DNA of 64,000 bases, taken from Henriciella sp. GTDB lineage: Bacteria > Pseudomonadota > Alphaproteobacteria > Caulobacterales > Hyphomonadaceae. The translations under genes and the position numbers were made by a program. The stretch spans positions 1 through 64,000 of the forward strand of contig JAJFFK010000030.1 of the NCBI GenBank assembly GCA_021776655.1. Direction: 5' to 3'. Within the stretch, counting starts at the first letter, position 1; each line of letters begins with the position of its first letter. Under the pieces are notes generated by a model. It was not told where the DNA came from, did not search any database, and was given only the letters and a program-made list of their open reading frames with translations. This document shows, piece by piece, positions 8,572 through 16,709 of the stretch.

Positions 8572-9591
8572 CTAATTCCGGCTCTTATCGACCAGGCGAT
8601 CATTCTGGGCCCAGTGCATCATGCCGCGGAGTTTTGTCCCGACCTCTTCGATCAGATGGTCATTCATGCGGGCGCGTTTGGCATGGAAACTTGGCGCACC
8701 GGCTTGGTTTTCCAGAACCCAGTTGCGCGCGAATGTGCCGTCCTGAATATCGGTCAGGATCTTCTTCATCTCGACCTTCGTGTCGCTATTGATGACGCGC
8801 GGGCCAGAGACATATTCGCCATATTCAGCGGTGTTCGAGATTGAGTAATTCATGTTGGCGATGCCGCCTTCATAGATCAGGTCAACGATCAGCTTGGTCT
8901 CGTGCAGGCATTCGAAATAGGCCATTTCCGGCGCGTAGCCAGCTTCGACCAAAGTCTCGAACCCGGCCTTGATCAGCTCGACAATGCCGCCGCAGAGTAC
9001 GGCCTGTTCACCGAACAGATCAGTTTCGGTCTCTTCCTTGAAGCTGGTTTCGATGACCCCGGCGCGGGTATTTCCGATCGCTTTGGAATAAGACAGCGCG
9101 ACGTCTTTGGCGGTGCCGGTGGCGTCCTGATGGATCGCAATCAGCCCCGGCAAGCCGAAGCCCATCTGGTATTGCGCGCGCAAGGTGTGGCCCGGCCCTT
9201 TGGGCGCAGACAGGCTGATATCGACCCCGGCTGGCGGACGGATCAGATTGTAGTGAATGTTGAAGCCATGGCCGAACATCACGTGCTGGCCGTCGCGGAT
9301 ATGTGGCTCGATCTCATTGGCCCAGAGCACAGCTTGCAACTCATCGGGAACCAAGATCATCACCACGTCGGCCCATTTGGTGGCTTCGGCCGGGGTCATC
9401 ACGGTTAGGCCCTCGGCCTCGCATTTGGCGCGGCTGGCAGAAGCTTCCTGCAAGCCGACAACGATATCGCTGACGCCCGACGCGCGCGCGTTCAACACAT
9501 GCGCATGGCCCTGAGAGCCATAGCCAATGACCGCAACCTTCTTGGCCTTGATAATGTCAATGTCGGCGTCTTGTTCGTAATAGATGTTCAT
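8572..9591 (-). CDS. ilvC: Ketol-acid reductoisomerase (NADP+), class I
   Basis: A 339-residue enzyme converting 2-acetolactate and 2-aceto-2-hydroxybutyrate to the dihydroxy acids of valine and isoleucine synthesis. The dinucleotide motif GYGSQGH is at residues 23-29; the single C-terminal knotted domain and 339-residue length make it class I. It follows ilvN by 56 bases on the same strand and may share its transcript. Product pathway partners ilvB and ilvN are immediately upstream; ilvD is not in the window. Confidence 0.96.
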   Translation of the reverse strand: MNIYYEQDADIDIIKAKKVAVIGYGSQGHAHVLNARASGVSDIVVGLQEASASRAKCEAEGLTVMTPAEATKWADVVMILVPDELQAVLWANEIEPHIRDGQHVMFGHGFNIHYNLIRPPAGVDISLSAPKGPGHTLRAQYQMGFGLPGLIAIHQDATGTAKDVALSYSKAIGNTRAGVIETSFKEETETDLFGEQAVLCGGIVELIKAGFETLVEAGYAPEMAYFECLHETKLIVDLIYEGGIANMNYSISNTAEYGEYVSGPRVINSDTKVEMKKILTDIQDGTFARNWVLENQAGAPSFHAKRARMNDHLIEEVGTKLRGMMHWAQNDRLVDKSRN

Positions 9592-9647
9592 TTGGCTTGG
9601 TTACTCCTGAAATGTCTTGAATTCGGTACTGGCAAGGCGGCGGCATG

Positions 9648-10205
9648 TCATCCCGCTTGTGCCCCTCGTTTGATTGAGAGGACGCCGGTGCGGCTGACTT
9701 CGACCAGTCCGAGGGGTTTCATCAGGGCGCAAAACTGGTCGATCTTGTCGCTCATTCCGGTCAGTTCGAAAATGAAACTCTCGCTGGTCGTATCGATAAC
9801 GCTGGCGCGGAAAATCTCGCAAATGCGTAGCGCCTCAACCCGCTTTTCGCCGGTCCCGGCGACCTTGATCAGGGCCAGTTCGCGTTCGACCCCGCGCTTG
9901 GATTTGGTCATGTCGGTGACGCTGGCGACCGGCACCAGACGCAGCAATTGCGCCTCGATCTGTTCGAGCATATGCGGCGTGCCCTTGGTGACAATGGTGA
10001 TACGCGAGCGATGTTTGCGGCGATCAATTTCAGCCACGGTCAGGCTTTCAATATTGTAGCCGCGCGCCGAGAACAGGCCAACCACCCGACCCAGAACGCC
10101 CGGTTCATTGTCGACGATGACCGCCAGCGTGCGGCGCTCATCGGCTTCGTCAGCATGGCTCATATCATAGGCGCTGGCGGGTATGTTCTCTGGCGTATCG
10201 GTCAT
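9648..10205 (-). CDS. ilvN: Acetolactate synthase, small regulatory subunit
   Basis: A 185-residue regulatory subunit of acetohydroxyacid synthase. The ACT domain begins at about residue 25 (RRTLAVIVDNEPGVLGRVVG) and is the valine-binding feedback module; the C-terminal half (from about 95) is the ALS_ss_C domain. The length is typical of the IlvH/IlvN long form. The ATG at 10205 overlaps the stop of the preceding gene by four bases (ATGA), so it is translated in coupling with that unusual insert rather than directly with ilvB. Confidence 0.95.
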   Translation of the reverse strand: MTDTPENIPASAYDMSHADEADERRTLAVIVDNEPGVLGRVVGLFSARGYNIESLTVAEIDRRKHRSRITIVTKGTPHMLEQIEAQLLRLVPVASVTDMTKSKRGVERELALIKVAGTGEKRVEALRICEIFRASVIDTTSESFIFELTGMSDKIDQFCALMKPLGLVEVSRTGVLSIKRGAQAG

Positions 10206-10882
10206 TGAACGGTCTCCCGGCGGCTCTCGAGACTGATACCGGGGCGGCGTGATTTCAGCATGGATTTCAGAGTTTCTGCTCGCACGCGGGCATCGCTGCG
10301 ATGGTCCAGGCGTTGATTATCATAGCGCCCGACAATCGCGTCACGCCGACGCGGATCAAGATGGGCTTGCAACTCCGAGACCAATAGGCGGCGGCAATCT
10401 TCTAGGAAATCACCGCTATTTTCAGCTGTCGGGCCGTCGCTACGGCTCAGCGCCTCGATCTCGTAATAGGCAAACATTAACGTATCCAGGATCGGGGGGC
10501 GGGTGCCGCGATAGGCGCCGTCTTTCTCGGCGCCTTTGCCATCTGTTTCGATATTCGGGAAGAACAGGCGGCCGCGCTCGACCAGCGATGACAAAGCCAG
10601 CATCAGGTTGACGCGCTGCTGCAAGAATGCGCCGTCATCTTTCTGGTGCTTGCGGGTGCGCGCGAAAATCGCAGCCCGGCCCAGCGTATCAATACAGGCA
10701 TTGCCCCAAGCCAAGCTCTGCGCATCAACGCCGTGGCGCAAATTTTCCAATTGAATGTCGCGCTGACGCCGGGTTTCAGCACGGCTCAGCAAGGCCCCGA
10801 TGATCGCGACACAGGCTGACATCACAGCAATCGCGACATTCAGGTTTTCTCTCATCAAGCTGATGATAGCAGTCAGGTCCAT
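10202..10882 (-). CDS. Unrecognised single-helix membrane protein between ilvB and ilvN
   Basis: A 226-residue protein that I cannot assign to a family. Residues about 12-31 form one hydrophobic helix (NVAIAVMSACVAIIGALL), followed by a long, charged, probably helical cytoplasmic part (RAETRRQRDIQLENLRHG and on). It has no obvious catalytic motif. I chose the ATG at 10882 because GAGG lies seven bases before it; an ATG at 10966 overlapping the ilvB stop (TGATG) is the alternative and would add 28 residues. It lies between the two acetolactate synthase subunit genes and overlaps ilvN by four bases, so it is co-transcribed with branched-chain synthesis. The context suggests, but does not prove, a connection to that pathway. 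Confidence 0.65.
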   Translation of the reverse strand: MDLTAIISLMRENLNVAIAVMSACVAIIGALLSRAETRRQRDIQLENLRHGVDAQSLAWGNACIDTLGRAAIFARTRKHQKDDGAFLQQRVNLMLALSSLVERGRLFFPNIETDGKGAEKDGAYRGTRPPILDTLMFAYYEIEALSRSDGPTAENSGDFLEDCRRLLVSELQAHLDPRRRDAIVGRYDNQRLDHRSDARVRAETLKSMLKSRRPGISLESRRETVQ

Positions 10883-10965
10883 TTGAAATCCTCGTGTTTG
10901 GATGGCTCCCATGCCAGATACAAACGGTCTGGGAAACCCTGCTGGATGGGTTGAGACTATTTGCA

Positions 10966-12744
10966 TCACACCAGTTTCCGGCCAGCATCATCAATCTCGT
11001 CACCGGTAATCTCTGACAAGATCATCTCATTATGCGCCGCGCCTGAGGGGATCATCGGCAGGCAGTTTTCTGCCTTGGTCACCCGGCAGTCGAAAATCAC
11101 TGGGCCGTCATAGGCGATCATCTCTTCGATCTTGGCGTCCAATTGCGTCGGATCATCGCAGTAAATACCTTTCCCGCCATAGGCCTCGGCCAGTTTCACA
11201 AAGTCAGGCAGGCTTTCTGAATAGGTGTGCGAATAGCGCTCGCCGTGCAGCAATTCCTGCCATTGGCGCACCATGCCCATCCATAGATTGTTCAAAATGA
11301 AAACCTTGATCGGCAGCTCGTGCTGCACCGCCGTCGACATTTCCTGCATCACCATTTGCACGCTGGCCTCGCCAGCAATGTCAATAACCAGCGCCTCACG
11401 GTGCGCGGCCTGAATACCGACCGCCGCAGGCAGGCCATAGCCCATCGTGCCGAGACCCCCGCTGGTCATCCAATGGTTGGGCTCTTCGAAATGATAATGC
11501 TGGGCGGCCCACATCTGATGCTGGCCAACTTCGGTCGAGATATAGGTCTCGCGGTGTTTGGTCAGCTCATACAGCCGCTCAATCGCGTATTGCGGTTTGA
11601 TCTCGGTCTCGCTAGCGGCATAAGCGAAACTGTTAACCGCGCGCCAGACTGCGATCTGCGCCTGCCAGTCTTTCAGATTGAGCGCCTTTGTCTTGTTGCT
11701 GGTCCAGGCCGCGAGCAAGGCTTCAAGCGCCTTACCGCAATCGGCAATGATCGGCAGATCGACGCGGATCACCTTGTTGATCGAGCTTGGGTCAATGTCG
11801 ATATGGATCTTCTTTGAACCCGGCGAGAACGCATCAATGCGTCCCGTTACCCGGTCATCAAAGCGCGCGCCGACACAGATCATCAGATCGCAATCATGCA
11901 TGGCATTATTGGCTTCATACGAGCCATGCATGCCGAGCATCCCAAGCCAATCCTTGTGCGAGGCTGGAAACGCGCCGAGCCCCATCAGTGTGGAGGTGAC
12001 AGGAAACCCGGTGGCCGCTTGCAGCGCCCGCAAGGCTTTCGACGCGCCCGGCCCGGAATTGATCACGCCGCCGCCAATATAGAAGACCGGACGGCGCGCC
12101 TGTTTCATCATCGCAATCGCCGCCTCAATCCGCGCCGGAGCAGGCTCCGTTTGCGGCACATATGTTGGCTTGTGGATGCCCTGTTTGCCAACATAGGTTC
12201 CGGTGGCAAATTGTACGTCTTTCGGAATATCAATCACCACAGGACCGGGGCGCCCCGTCGTCGCGATCAAAAACGCCTCGTGGATCGTGTGGGCCAAATC
12301 ATCAACGTCCGTGACCAGATAATTGTGCTTGGCACAGCAGCGCGTGATGCCGACCGTATCACATTCCTGAAACGCGTCCGTGCCGATCAAATGGCTTGGC
12401 ACCTGACCGGTGATCACAACCAGCGGAATGGAATCCATCATCGCGTCGGTAATCGGCGTCACCATATTGGTTGCCCCCGGCCCAGACGTCACCAAAGCTA
12501 CGCCAGCCTTGCCAGTTGAGCGGGCATAACCTTCGGCGGCATGACCGGCACCCTGTTCGTGGCGAACCAGAATATGCTCAATCTCTGGCGCGCTATATAG
12601 AGCGTCATAGATCGGCAGAACCGCGCCGCCCGGATAGCCGAACATCACGTCCACACCCTGTTCCTTGAGCGCAGTAATCACGATCTGCGCGCCCGTCATC
12701 TGACGGGTTTCAATCTCGGCCTCGGGCTGGGTCTGCGTGTCCAT
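10966..12744 (-). CDS. ilvB: Acetolactate synthase, large catalytic subunit
   Basis: A 592-residue thiamine-diphosphate enzyme making 2-acetolactate or 2-aceto-2-hydroxybutyrate, first step of valine, leucine and isoleucine synthesis. The catalytic glutamate is E63 in RHEQGAGHAAEG; the pocket GYPGG is at 36-40. The ThDP/Mg motif reads IAGEAS with glutamate 459 where many homologues have aspartate, followed by a normal NNLWMGMVRQWQ. First gene after a leader peptide and attenuator, so expression should respond to charged branched-chain tRNAs. Confidence 0.96.
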   Translation of the reverse strand: MDTQTQPEAEIETRQMTGAQIVITALKEQGVDVMFGYPGGAVLPIYDALYSAPEIEHILVRHEQGAGHAAEGYARSTGKAGVALVTSGPGATNMVTPITDAMMDSIPLVVITGQVPSHLIGTDAFQECDTVGITRCCAKHNYLVTDVDDLAHTIHEAFLIATTGRPGPVVIDIPKDVQFATGTYVGKQGIHKPTYVPQTEPAPARIEAAIAMMKQARRPVFYIGGGVINSGPGASKALRALQAATGFPVTSTLMGLGAFPASHKDWLGMLGMHGSYEANNAMHDCDLMICVGARFDDRVTGRIDAFSPGSKKIHIDIDPSSINKVIRVDLPIIADCGKALEALLAAWTSNKTKALNLKDWQAQIAVWRAVNSFAYAASETEIKPQYAIERLYELTKHRETYISTEVGQHQMWAAQHYHFEEPNHWMTSGGLGTMGYGLPAAVGIQAAHREALVIDIAGEASVQMVMQEMSTAVQHELPIKVFILNNLWMGMVRQWQELLHGERYSHTYSESLPDFVKLAEAYGGKGIYCDDPTQLDAKIEEMIAYDGPVIFDCRVTKAENCLPMIPSGAAHNEMILSEITGDEIDDAGRKLV

Positions 12745-12796
12745 TATCTTGTCCTAGTTTGGGTTTGCAGTGAGAGTGGAAGTGAGCCTTAAGGAT

Positions 12797-12828
12797 AAAA
12801 AAAAGGGCCTCTGGGAAGTGAGACCCTT
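12797..12828 (-). terminator. Attenuator terminator before ilvB
   Basis: On the minus strand AAGGGTCTC (12820-12828) pairs with GAGGCCCTT (12803-12811) with one G-U pair, followed directly by eight T (12797-12804, the last overlapping the stem). It lies about 50 bases before the ilvB start and downstream of the leader peptide stop, the arrangement of a classical ribosome-mediated attenuator. Confidence 0.85.
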
Positions 12829-12835
12829 GTTACAA

Positions 12836-12872
12836 GCACCTGCGACCGACGTGGGGACGTCAGCGCAGGTGC
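12836..12872 (-). promoter_or_regulatory. Leader hairpin overlapping the leader-peptide stop
   Basis: GCACCTGCG..CGCAGGTGC (12836-12872) is a perfect 9-base stem with an inner GACGT..ACGTC pairing. Its 5' arm covers the last codons and stop of the leader peptide, so ribosome position would decide whether it forms. I could not define a unique antiterminator pairing by eye. Confidence 0.7.
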
Positions 12873-12901
12873 CTAATAACGAGTACATCTGTCGAACGCA
12901 T
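12860..12901 (-). CDS. ilv leader peptide (attenuation)
   Basis: A 13-codon frame reading MRSTDVLVIRHLR then TGA. It carries four consecutive branched-chain codons, GTA-CTC-GTT-ATT (Val-Leu-Val-Ile), with GAGGAAA (12908-12914) six bases before the ATG. The peptide is followed by a stable hairpin and a T-run terminator before ilvB. This is the textbook design for sensing charged Val, Leu and Ile tRNA. It is too short for ordinary gene callers. Known ilv leaders in other bacteria have the same run of regulatory codons. Confidence 0.85.
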   Translation of the reverse strand: MRSTDVLVIRHLR

Positions 12902-12948
12902 AGGGCGTTTCCTCTAAAGCTGTTTTGAGGCATATCTCACCCCTTATC

Positions 12949-13875
12949 TCAGGTCAACTCTCTGTATAAGGCAAGAATAACCCTCATGCGACGGTCCAAC
13001 TCCATTGTTGGAACGCGCGGCCAGAACGGAAACTGGCGAGCGATCCAGGTGAACTGGCGTTTGGCATAACGCCGTGTGTCGCGCTTGGCATATTCGGCCG
13101 CCTTTTGCGCGCTCAGCTCGCTACGCAGAAAAGCCAATAGATACGGAATGCCGTGCGCTTTCATGGCCGGTAATTCAGGGGATAGATCGAGTGCCAACAG
13201 GCTGCGCGCTTCTTCCATCGCACCCTCCATCAACATGCCTTCAAACCGTTTGTCGATACGCGAATAGAGCCGGGTGCGCGGTGGGGTCAGCGCGATACCG
13301 AGCCAGGCCTCGTCCTGCAGCACTGGCCGGGTGCGGTTGTTTTGAAAACTGATAATTGACCGCCCGGTTGCCAGCCACACTTCCAGAGCCCGCGCCAAAC
13401 GCTGTCGGTCACCTTTGCCAAAGCGTTGCGCTGCAGCTGGATCGACCAAGGCCAACTGCTCGCGTAGCGCCCCGGCACCGCCTGCTGTACTGGTTGCCGC
13501 AACCTCAGTACGAATATCCTCTGGAATAGGTGGGATATCTGACAGACCATCAATCAAGGCGAGGTGGTAGAGGCCGGTGCCGCCAATCACGATCGGAACT
13601 TTGCCACGGCGCTGAACATCGTCGACCATTGGCGCAGCTGCCTCCAGCCACCGTCCGGTTGAATAACGCTGACTGGCCGGAACATGCCCGAACAGGTGAT
13701 GCGGAACGTCTGCCATCTCCGCCTCGGCCGGGCGCGCCGAGATCACCCGCAAATCACTATAGACCTGCATCGAATCGGCATTAATCACCTCACCATTCAA
13801 ACGCTTGGCGAGCGCAACCGATAATGCCGTCTTGCCGCTGGCAGTTGGACCATGAATAAGAATTGCAGGTAACAT
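12949..13875 (-). CDS. miaA: tRNA dimethylallyltransferase
   Basis: A 308-residue enzyme adding a dimethylallyl group to A37 of tRNAs reading UNN codons. The P-loop HGPTASGKT is at residues 8-16, followed by VINADSMQVYSDL, the dimethylallyl-diphosphate site DVQRRGKVPIVIGGTGLY, and a C-terminal KRDTRRYAKRQFTW stretch typical of MiaA. The start at 13875 puts the P-loop at its usual position; longer in-frame starts would run across serB. MiaA modifies leucine- and phenylalanine-type tRNAs and so affects attenuation in some bacteria; its position just upstream of the ilv leader may be coincidence. Confidence 0.94.
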   Translation of the reverse strand: MLPAILIHGPTASGKTALSVALAKRLNGEVINADSMQVYSDLRVISARPAEAEMADVPHHLFGHVPASQRYSTGRWLEAAAPMVDDVQRRGKVPIVIGGTGLYHLALIDGLSDIPPIPEDIRTEVAATSTAGGAGALREQLALVDPAAAQRFGKGDRQRLARALEVWLATGRSIISFQNNRTRPVLQDEAWLGIALTPPRTRLYSRIDKRFEGMLMEGAMEEARSLLALDLSPELPAMKAHGIPYLLAFLRSELSAQKAAEYAKRDTRRYAKRQFTWIARQFPFWPRVPTMELDRRMRVILALYRELT

Positions 13876-13927
13876 GTCTACTGTCGTAGGAAGGTCATCT
13901 GACGGCGTAAAGGCAGGGATAGCTTTG

Positions 13928-14863
13928 ATGACAGATAAAAAGGCCGAAGACGCTTTTATGGCCGTCGCCGTGGCACCTTCTGGTACGACTGCGCATGAGC
14001 TTGGCGCAGCCTTGCTGGCCGCTTGCACGCACACACAGATCGCGCATGTCGGGGCGCTCCGCATCCTCTCAGACGGCAAAAAATGGACAGCGGTTGAATG
14101 TTCTGTCCGGCTTGAAGTCGCCAGACTTCCAGCGGTCCGACTTGCTTTGGAACAGGCTCTGGGTGACACGATTGATAGCGCAATTCTTCCCGCGCAGGGC
14201 CGCCGCAAACGGCTACTTGTTTCCGACATGGATTCAACCATTATTCAGCAAGAATGCCTTGACGAGCTGGCGGCCTATGCTGGCCTGAAAGACGAGATTG
14301 CTGCCATCACCGCGCGTGCCATGGCCGGCGAGCTGGATTTTGAAGCGGCTTTGGCCGAGCGGGTGGGACGCCTGAAAGGTCTGTCGCTGGACGCGCTGGA
14401 GGCTTGTTATCGTGACCGGATTTCGCTGATGCCTGGGGCGCAGACATTGGCCGCAACGATGACCGCTCATGGCGCGCATTGCTTGCTGGTGTCTGGCGGT
14501 TTCACCTATTTCACCTCGCGCGTTGCTGATGCTGCCGGGTTCCATTCTGATCGCGCCAATCGGTTGCTAGACGATGGTGCCACCCTGACTGGAGAGGTCG
14601 GTCAGCCAATTCTAGGCCGCGCCGCCAAGCTCGCCGCGCTGGATGAGGCAGCAGTGGGTCTAAGCCTGACGCGCGCCGATACGTTGGCCATGGGCGATGG
14701 CGCGAATGACCTTGCGATGATTGAGGCGGCTGGGCTGGGGCTGGCTGTTCATGCCAAGCCGGTAGTTACGGCGGCGGCAGATGCTGCAATCAAGGTCACT
14801 GATCTGACGACGGTTTTGTATTTCCAAGGCTATCGCAATGATCAGATTGTCTGGCGCGATTAG
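13928..14863 (+). CDS. serB: Phosphoserine phosphatase
   Basis: A 311-residue HAD-superfamily phosphatase, last step of serine synthesis. The nucleophile motif is DMDST (D100 and D102), followed by QQECLDELA; motif II is LLVSGGFTYF and motif III/IV is MGDGANDLAMIEAAGLGLA. An N-terminal region of about 90 residues precedes the catalytic core, as in SerB. The start at 13928 (MTDKKAEDAF) is preferred over an upstream ATG at 13874, which overlaps the divergent miaA start codon. Divergent from miaA with about 50 bases between, convergent with the HtrA gene. Confidence 0.93.
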   Translation: MTDKKAEDAFMAVAVAPSGTTAHELGAALLAACTHTQIAHVGALRILSDGKKWTAVECSVRLEVARLPAVRLALEQALGDTIDSAILPAQGRRKRLLVSDMDSTIIQQECLDELAAYAGLKDEIAAITARAMAGELDFEAALAERVGRLKGLSLDALEACYRDRISLMPGAQTLAATMTAHGAHCLLVSGGFTYFTSRVADAAGFHSDRANRLLDDGATLTGEVGQPILGRAAKLAALDEAAVGLSLTRADTLAMGDGANDLAMIEAAGLGLAVHAKPVVTAAADAAIKVTDLTTVLYFQGYRNDQIVWRD

Positions 14864-14871
14864 GGTCAGGC

Positions 14872-14887
14872 CCTCGCTTTAGCGAGG
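14872..14887. terminator. Candidate bidirectional terminator between serB and htrA
   Basis: CCTCGC-TTTA-GCGAGG is a perfect hairpin in the 46-base gap between two convergent stop codons. It lacks a long T-run on either side, so the call rests mainly on position. Confidence 0.45.
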
Positions 14888-14909
14888 AATAGCCGTGAGC
14901 GGAAACAAC

Positions 14910-16358
14910 CTATCCGCGTGCGGCCAGATCAATCGAAAAGAACATGGTTCCCTGACCGCGATAGATCCGCACCAATAAAGGCGTTCCAGAACGCCGGGCG
15001 GCCTTGTCCATCGCGACAAGCGCCTCTGTTGGGGTGGCAACTGGCTCGAACGCCATTTCAATCACGACATCACCCTTTTGCAGCTTGCCGAAGCTTGACC
15101 CCTTCGGCGAGACTGATCGAACCAGAACGCCATCAATATCACTCGAAATGCCGTACCGGCGGCGATCTGTATCGTTCAACTCGGTCAAATCCACGCCCAT
15201 CGGATTATCCGTTAGCGAGCTTTCAACCACCACTGGCGTGGTTTCCTCGTCTGGATCACTGCTTTCCAACTCGCCGAGTTCGAGCGAAACCGTTCGGGCC
15301 TGACCGTCGCGGATCATCGCAATCTCAACCGTCTTGCCAATTTCGGTTTCGGCGACGACCCGGCTAAGACCGCGCACGCCGTCGACCGATTTGCCGTCAA
15401 ATTGCAGGATGAGATCGCCGACTTCGATGTCGCTTCGGGCCGCTGGGCCATTCGGGTCGACCCTCGTAATGATCACGCCATCATCGCCGTTAAGTCCGTA
15501 AGCTTGCGCCAAACCCGTATCCACGGCCTGAACATTCACACCAAACCAGCCGCGTCTGGCACTGCCAAACTCAATCAATTGACCGGAAATCTGTTTGACC
15601 AGATTGGACGGAATGGAGAATCCAAGCCCAACCGAGCCCCCGGTTGGCGATATGATTGCCGTGTTCACGCCGAGTACTTCGCCGTTCAGATTGAAGAGCG
15701 GCCCGCCGGAATTGCCCCGATTAATCGCTGCATCGGTCTGAATATAGTCGTCATAATTGCCCGATTGAATGTCACGGTTGCGCGCCGAGACGATGCCAAC
15801 CGAAACCGACCCGCCAAACCCGAACGGGTTGCCAATCGCCATCACCCAATCACCAACTTCGGCTTTGTCGCTATCGGCGAACTCGACAAAGGGCAGCGCC
15901 TCATCGAGATCGACTTTAAGCACTGCGATATCTGTCGGGATGTCCGTGCCGACCAGGATAGCGCGAACCGTGCGGCCATCAGAGAAGATCGCATTGATCT
16001 CGTCAGCCCCTTCGATCACGTGATTATTGGTCACGATCAGGCCGTCTGCGGAGATTACAAAGCCTGATCCGAGCGAGCCTTGCTGGCTGAAGCCTTCCGG
16101 ATCGCGGCCAAAGAATTCGTTGAATTGTTCCAGCGGATCACCGTTTGGAAATTGCGGCAGGCCTTGCGGGGCAATCGTCTGCTGGGTGGTAATATTGACC
16201 ACGGCCGGCATCAGACGCCGCGACAGCGCTGCGAAACTTGTTGGTGTCTCCTGTTGATCGACACTGTTGAGACCATCCGACAGGGAAACTTGCGCCTGCG
16301 CTACAATCGGCAAGCCTGCAAAAACACAAAAGGCAAGTGCTGTAAGGACAGGACGCAT
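14910..16358 (-). CDS. Do-like periplasmic serine protease (HtrA/DegP family)
   Basis: A 482-residue envelope protease and chaperone. A signal peptide covers about residues 1-22 (hydrophobic LTALAFCVFAGLPIVA then QAQ). The trypsin-like triad is H113 (NNHVIEG), D143 (PTDIAVLKV) and S217 (RGNSGGPLFN), followed by two PDZ domains (about 265-355 and 385-480). The start at 16358 has GGAG nine bases upstream and puts the signal peptide at the N-terminus; earlier in-frame starts do not. It closes the hflK-hflC-DUF2065-protease block, a set devoted to inner-membrane and envelope protein quality control. Whether it is DegP, DegQ or DegS-like cannot be fixed here; two PDZ domains argue against DegS. 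Confidence 0.93.
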   Translation of the reverse strand: MRPVLTALAFCVFAGLPIVAQAQVSLSDGLNSVDQQETPTSFAALSRRLMPAVVNITTQQTIAPQGLPQFPNGDPLEQFNEFFGRDPEGFSQQGSLGSGFVISADGLIVTNNHVIEGADEINAIFSDGRTVRAILVGTDIPTDIAVLKVDLDEALPFVEFADSDKAEVGDWVMAIGNPFGFGGSVSVGIVSARNRDIQSGNYDDYIQTDAAINRGNSGGPLFNLNGEVLGVNTAIISPTGGSVGLGFSIPSNLVKQISGQLIEFGSARRGWFGVNVQAVDTGLAQAYGLNGDDGVIITRVDPNGPAARSDIEVGDLILQFDGKSVDGVRGLSRVVAETEIGKTVEIAMIRDGQARTVSLELGELESSDPDEETTPVVVESSLTDNPMGVDLTELNDTDRRRYGISSDIDGVLVRSVSPKGSSFGKLQKGDVVIEMAFEPVATPTEALVAMDKAARRSGTPLLVRIYRGQGTMFFSIDLAARG

Positions 16359-16432
16359 TATGATCGGCTCCAGCTTCATCTTGGGGACAGTTTCCATAAT
16401 AACTATGGCGTTTCGCAGGCAAGGCGCAATGT

Positions 16433-16633
16433 CTAACCACCACCAAAGCGCAGCATGGCGTAGAACAGCACACCGCCAAGCGCCATTGAAAGCAGTCCCA
16501 TTTGGCGCACCGCTGCCTCTGGCAGGTTTGATAACCACGCCCCAAACTGCTTCATCGTGTCGGGCGCGGCGGCATACATTACCCCTTCAAACAGCAACCA
16601 CAGTCCAAACGCGGCGAGAAATATTGTCCACAT
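16433..16633 (-). CDS. DUF2065 (YjeT-like) small membrane protein
   Basis: A 66-residue inner-membrane protein with two hydrophobic helices (about residues 2-20 and 42-62) and the central PDTMKQFGAWLSNLPEA segment typical of DUF2065/YjeT. The family is usually encoded next to hflK/hflC, as here, but has no assigned activity. It lies 75 bases before the HtrA gene and 77 bases after hflC, with the hflC terminator between. Confidence 0.85.
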   Translation of the reverse strand: MWTIFLAAFGLWLLFEGVMYAAAPDTMKQFGAWLSNLPEAAVRQMGLLSMALGGVLFYAMLRFGGG

Positions 16634-16649
16634 TGACTTAGCCTTTTCA

Positions 16650-16687
16650 AAAACAAACCCCGCTCCGGATGGTGCCGGAACGGGGTT
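16650..16687 (-). terminator. Terminator after hflKC
   Basis: Read on the minus strand, AACCCCG (16681-16687 side) and CGGGGTT (16656-16662 side) enclose further pairing CCGG..CCGG, then a T-rich stretch GTTTGTTTTTG follows. It lies 22 bases past the hflC stop and is the best-formed intrinsic terminator in this part of the window. Confidence 0.75.
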
Positions 16688-16709
16688 GATAAGTTAGCTG
16701 CGCAACGGT

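Noticed and set aside
8416-8844. A 142-residue plus-strand frame starting inside the repeat and running over ilvC
   Set aside because: Its start is within the palindrome of repeat copy A and the rest is antisense to ilvC.
10966-12744. The ilvB ThDP motif has Glu instead of the common Asp (IAGEAS), considered as a sign of inactivity
   Set aside because: All other motifs are intact, and as far as I recall other alphaproteobacterial enzymes carry Glu here, so it is a lineage trait.
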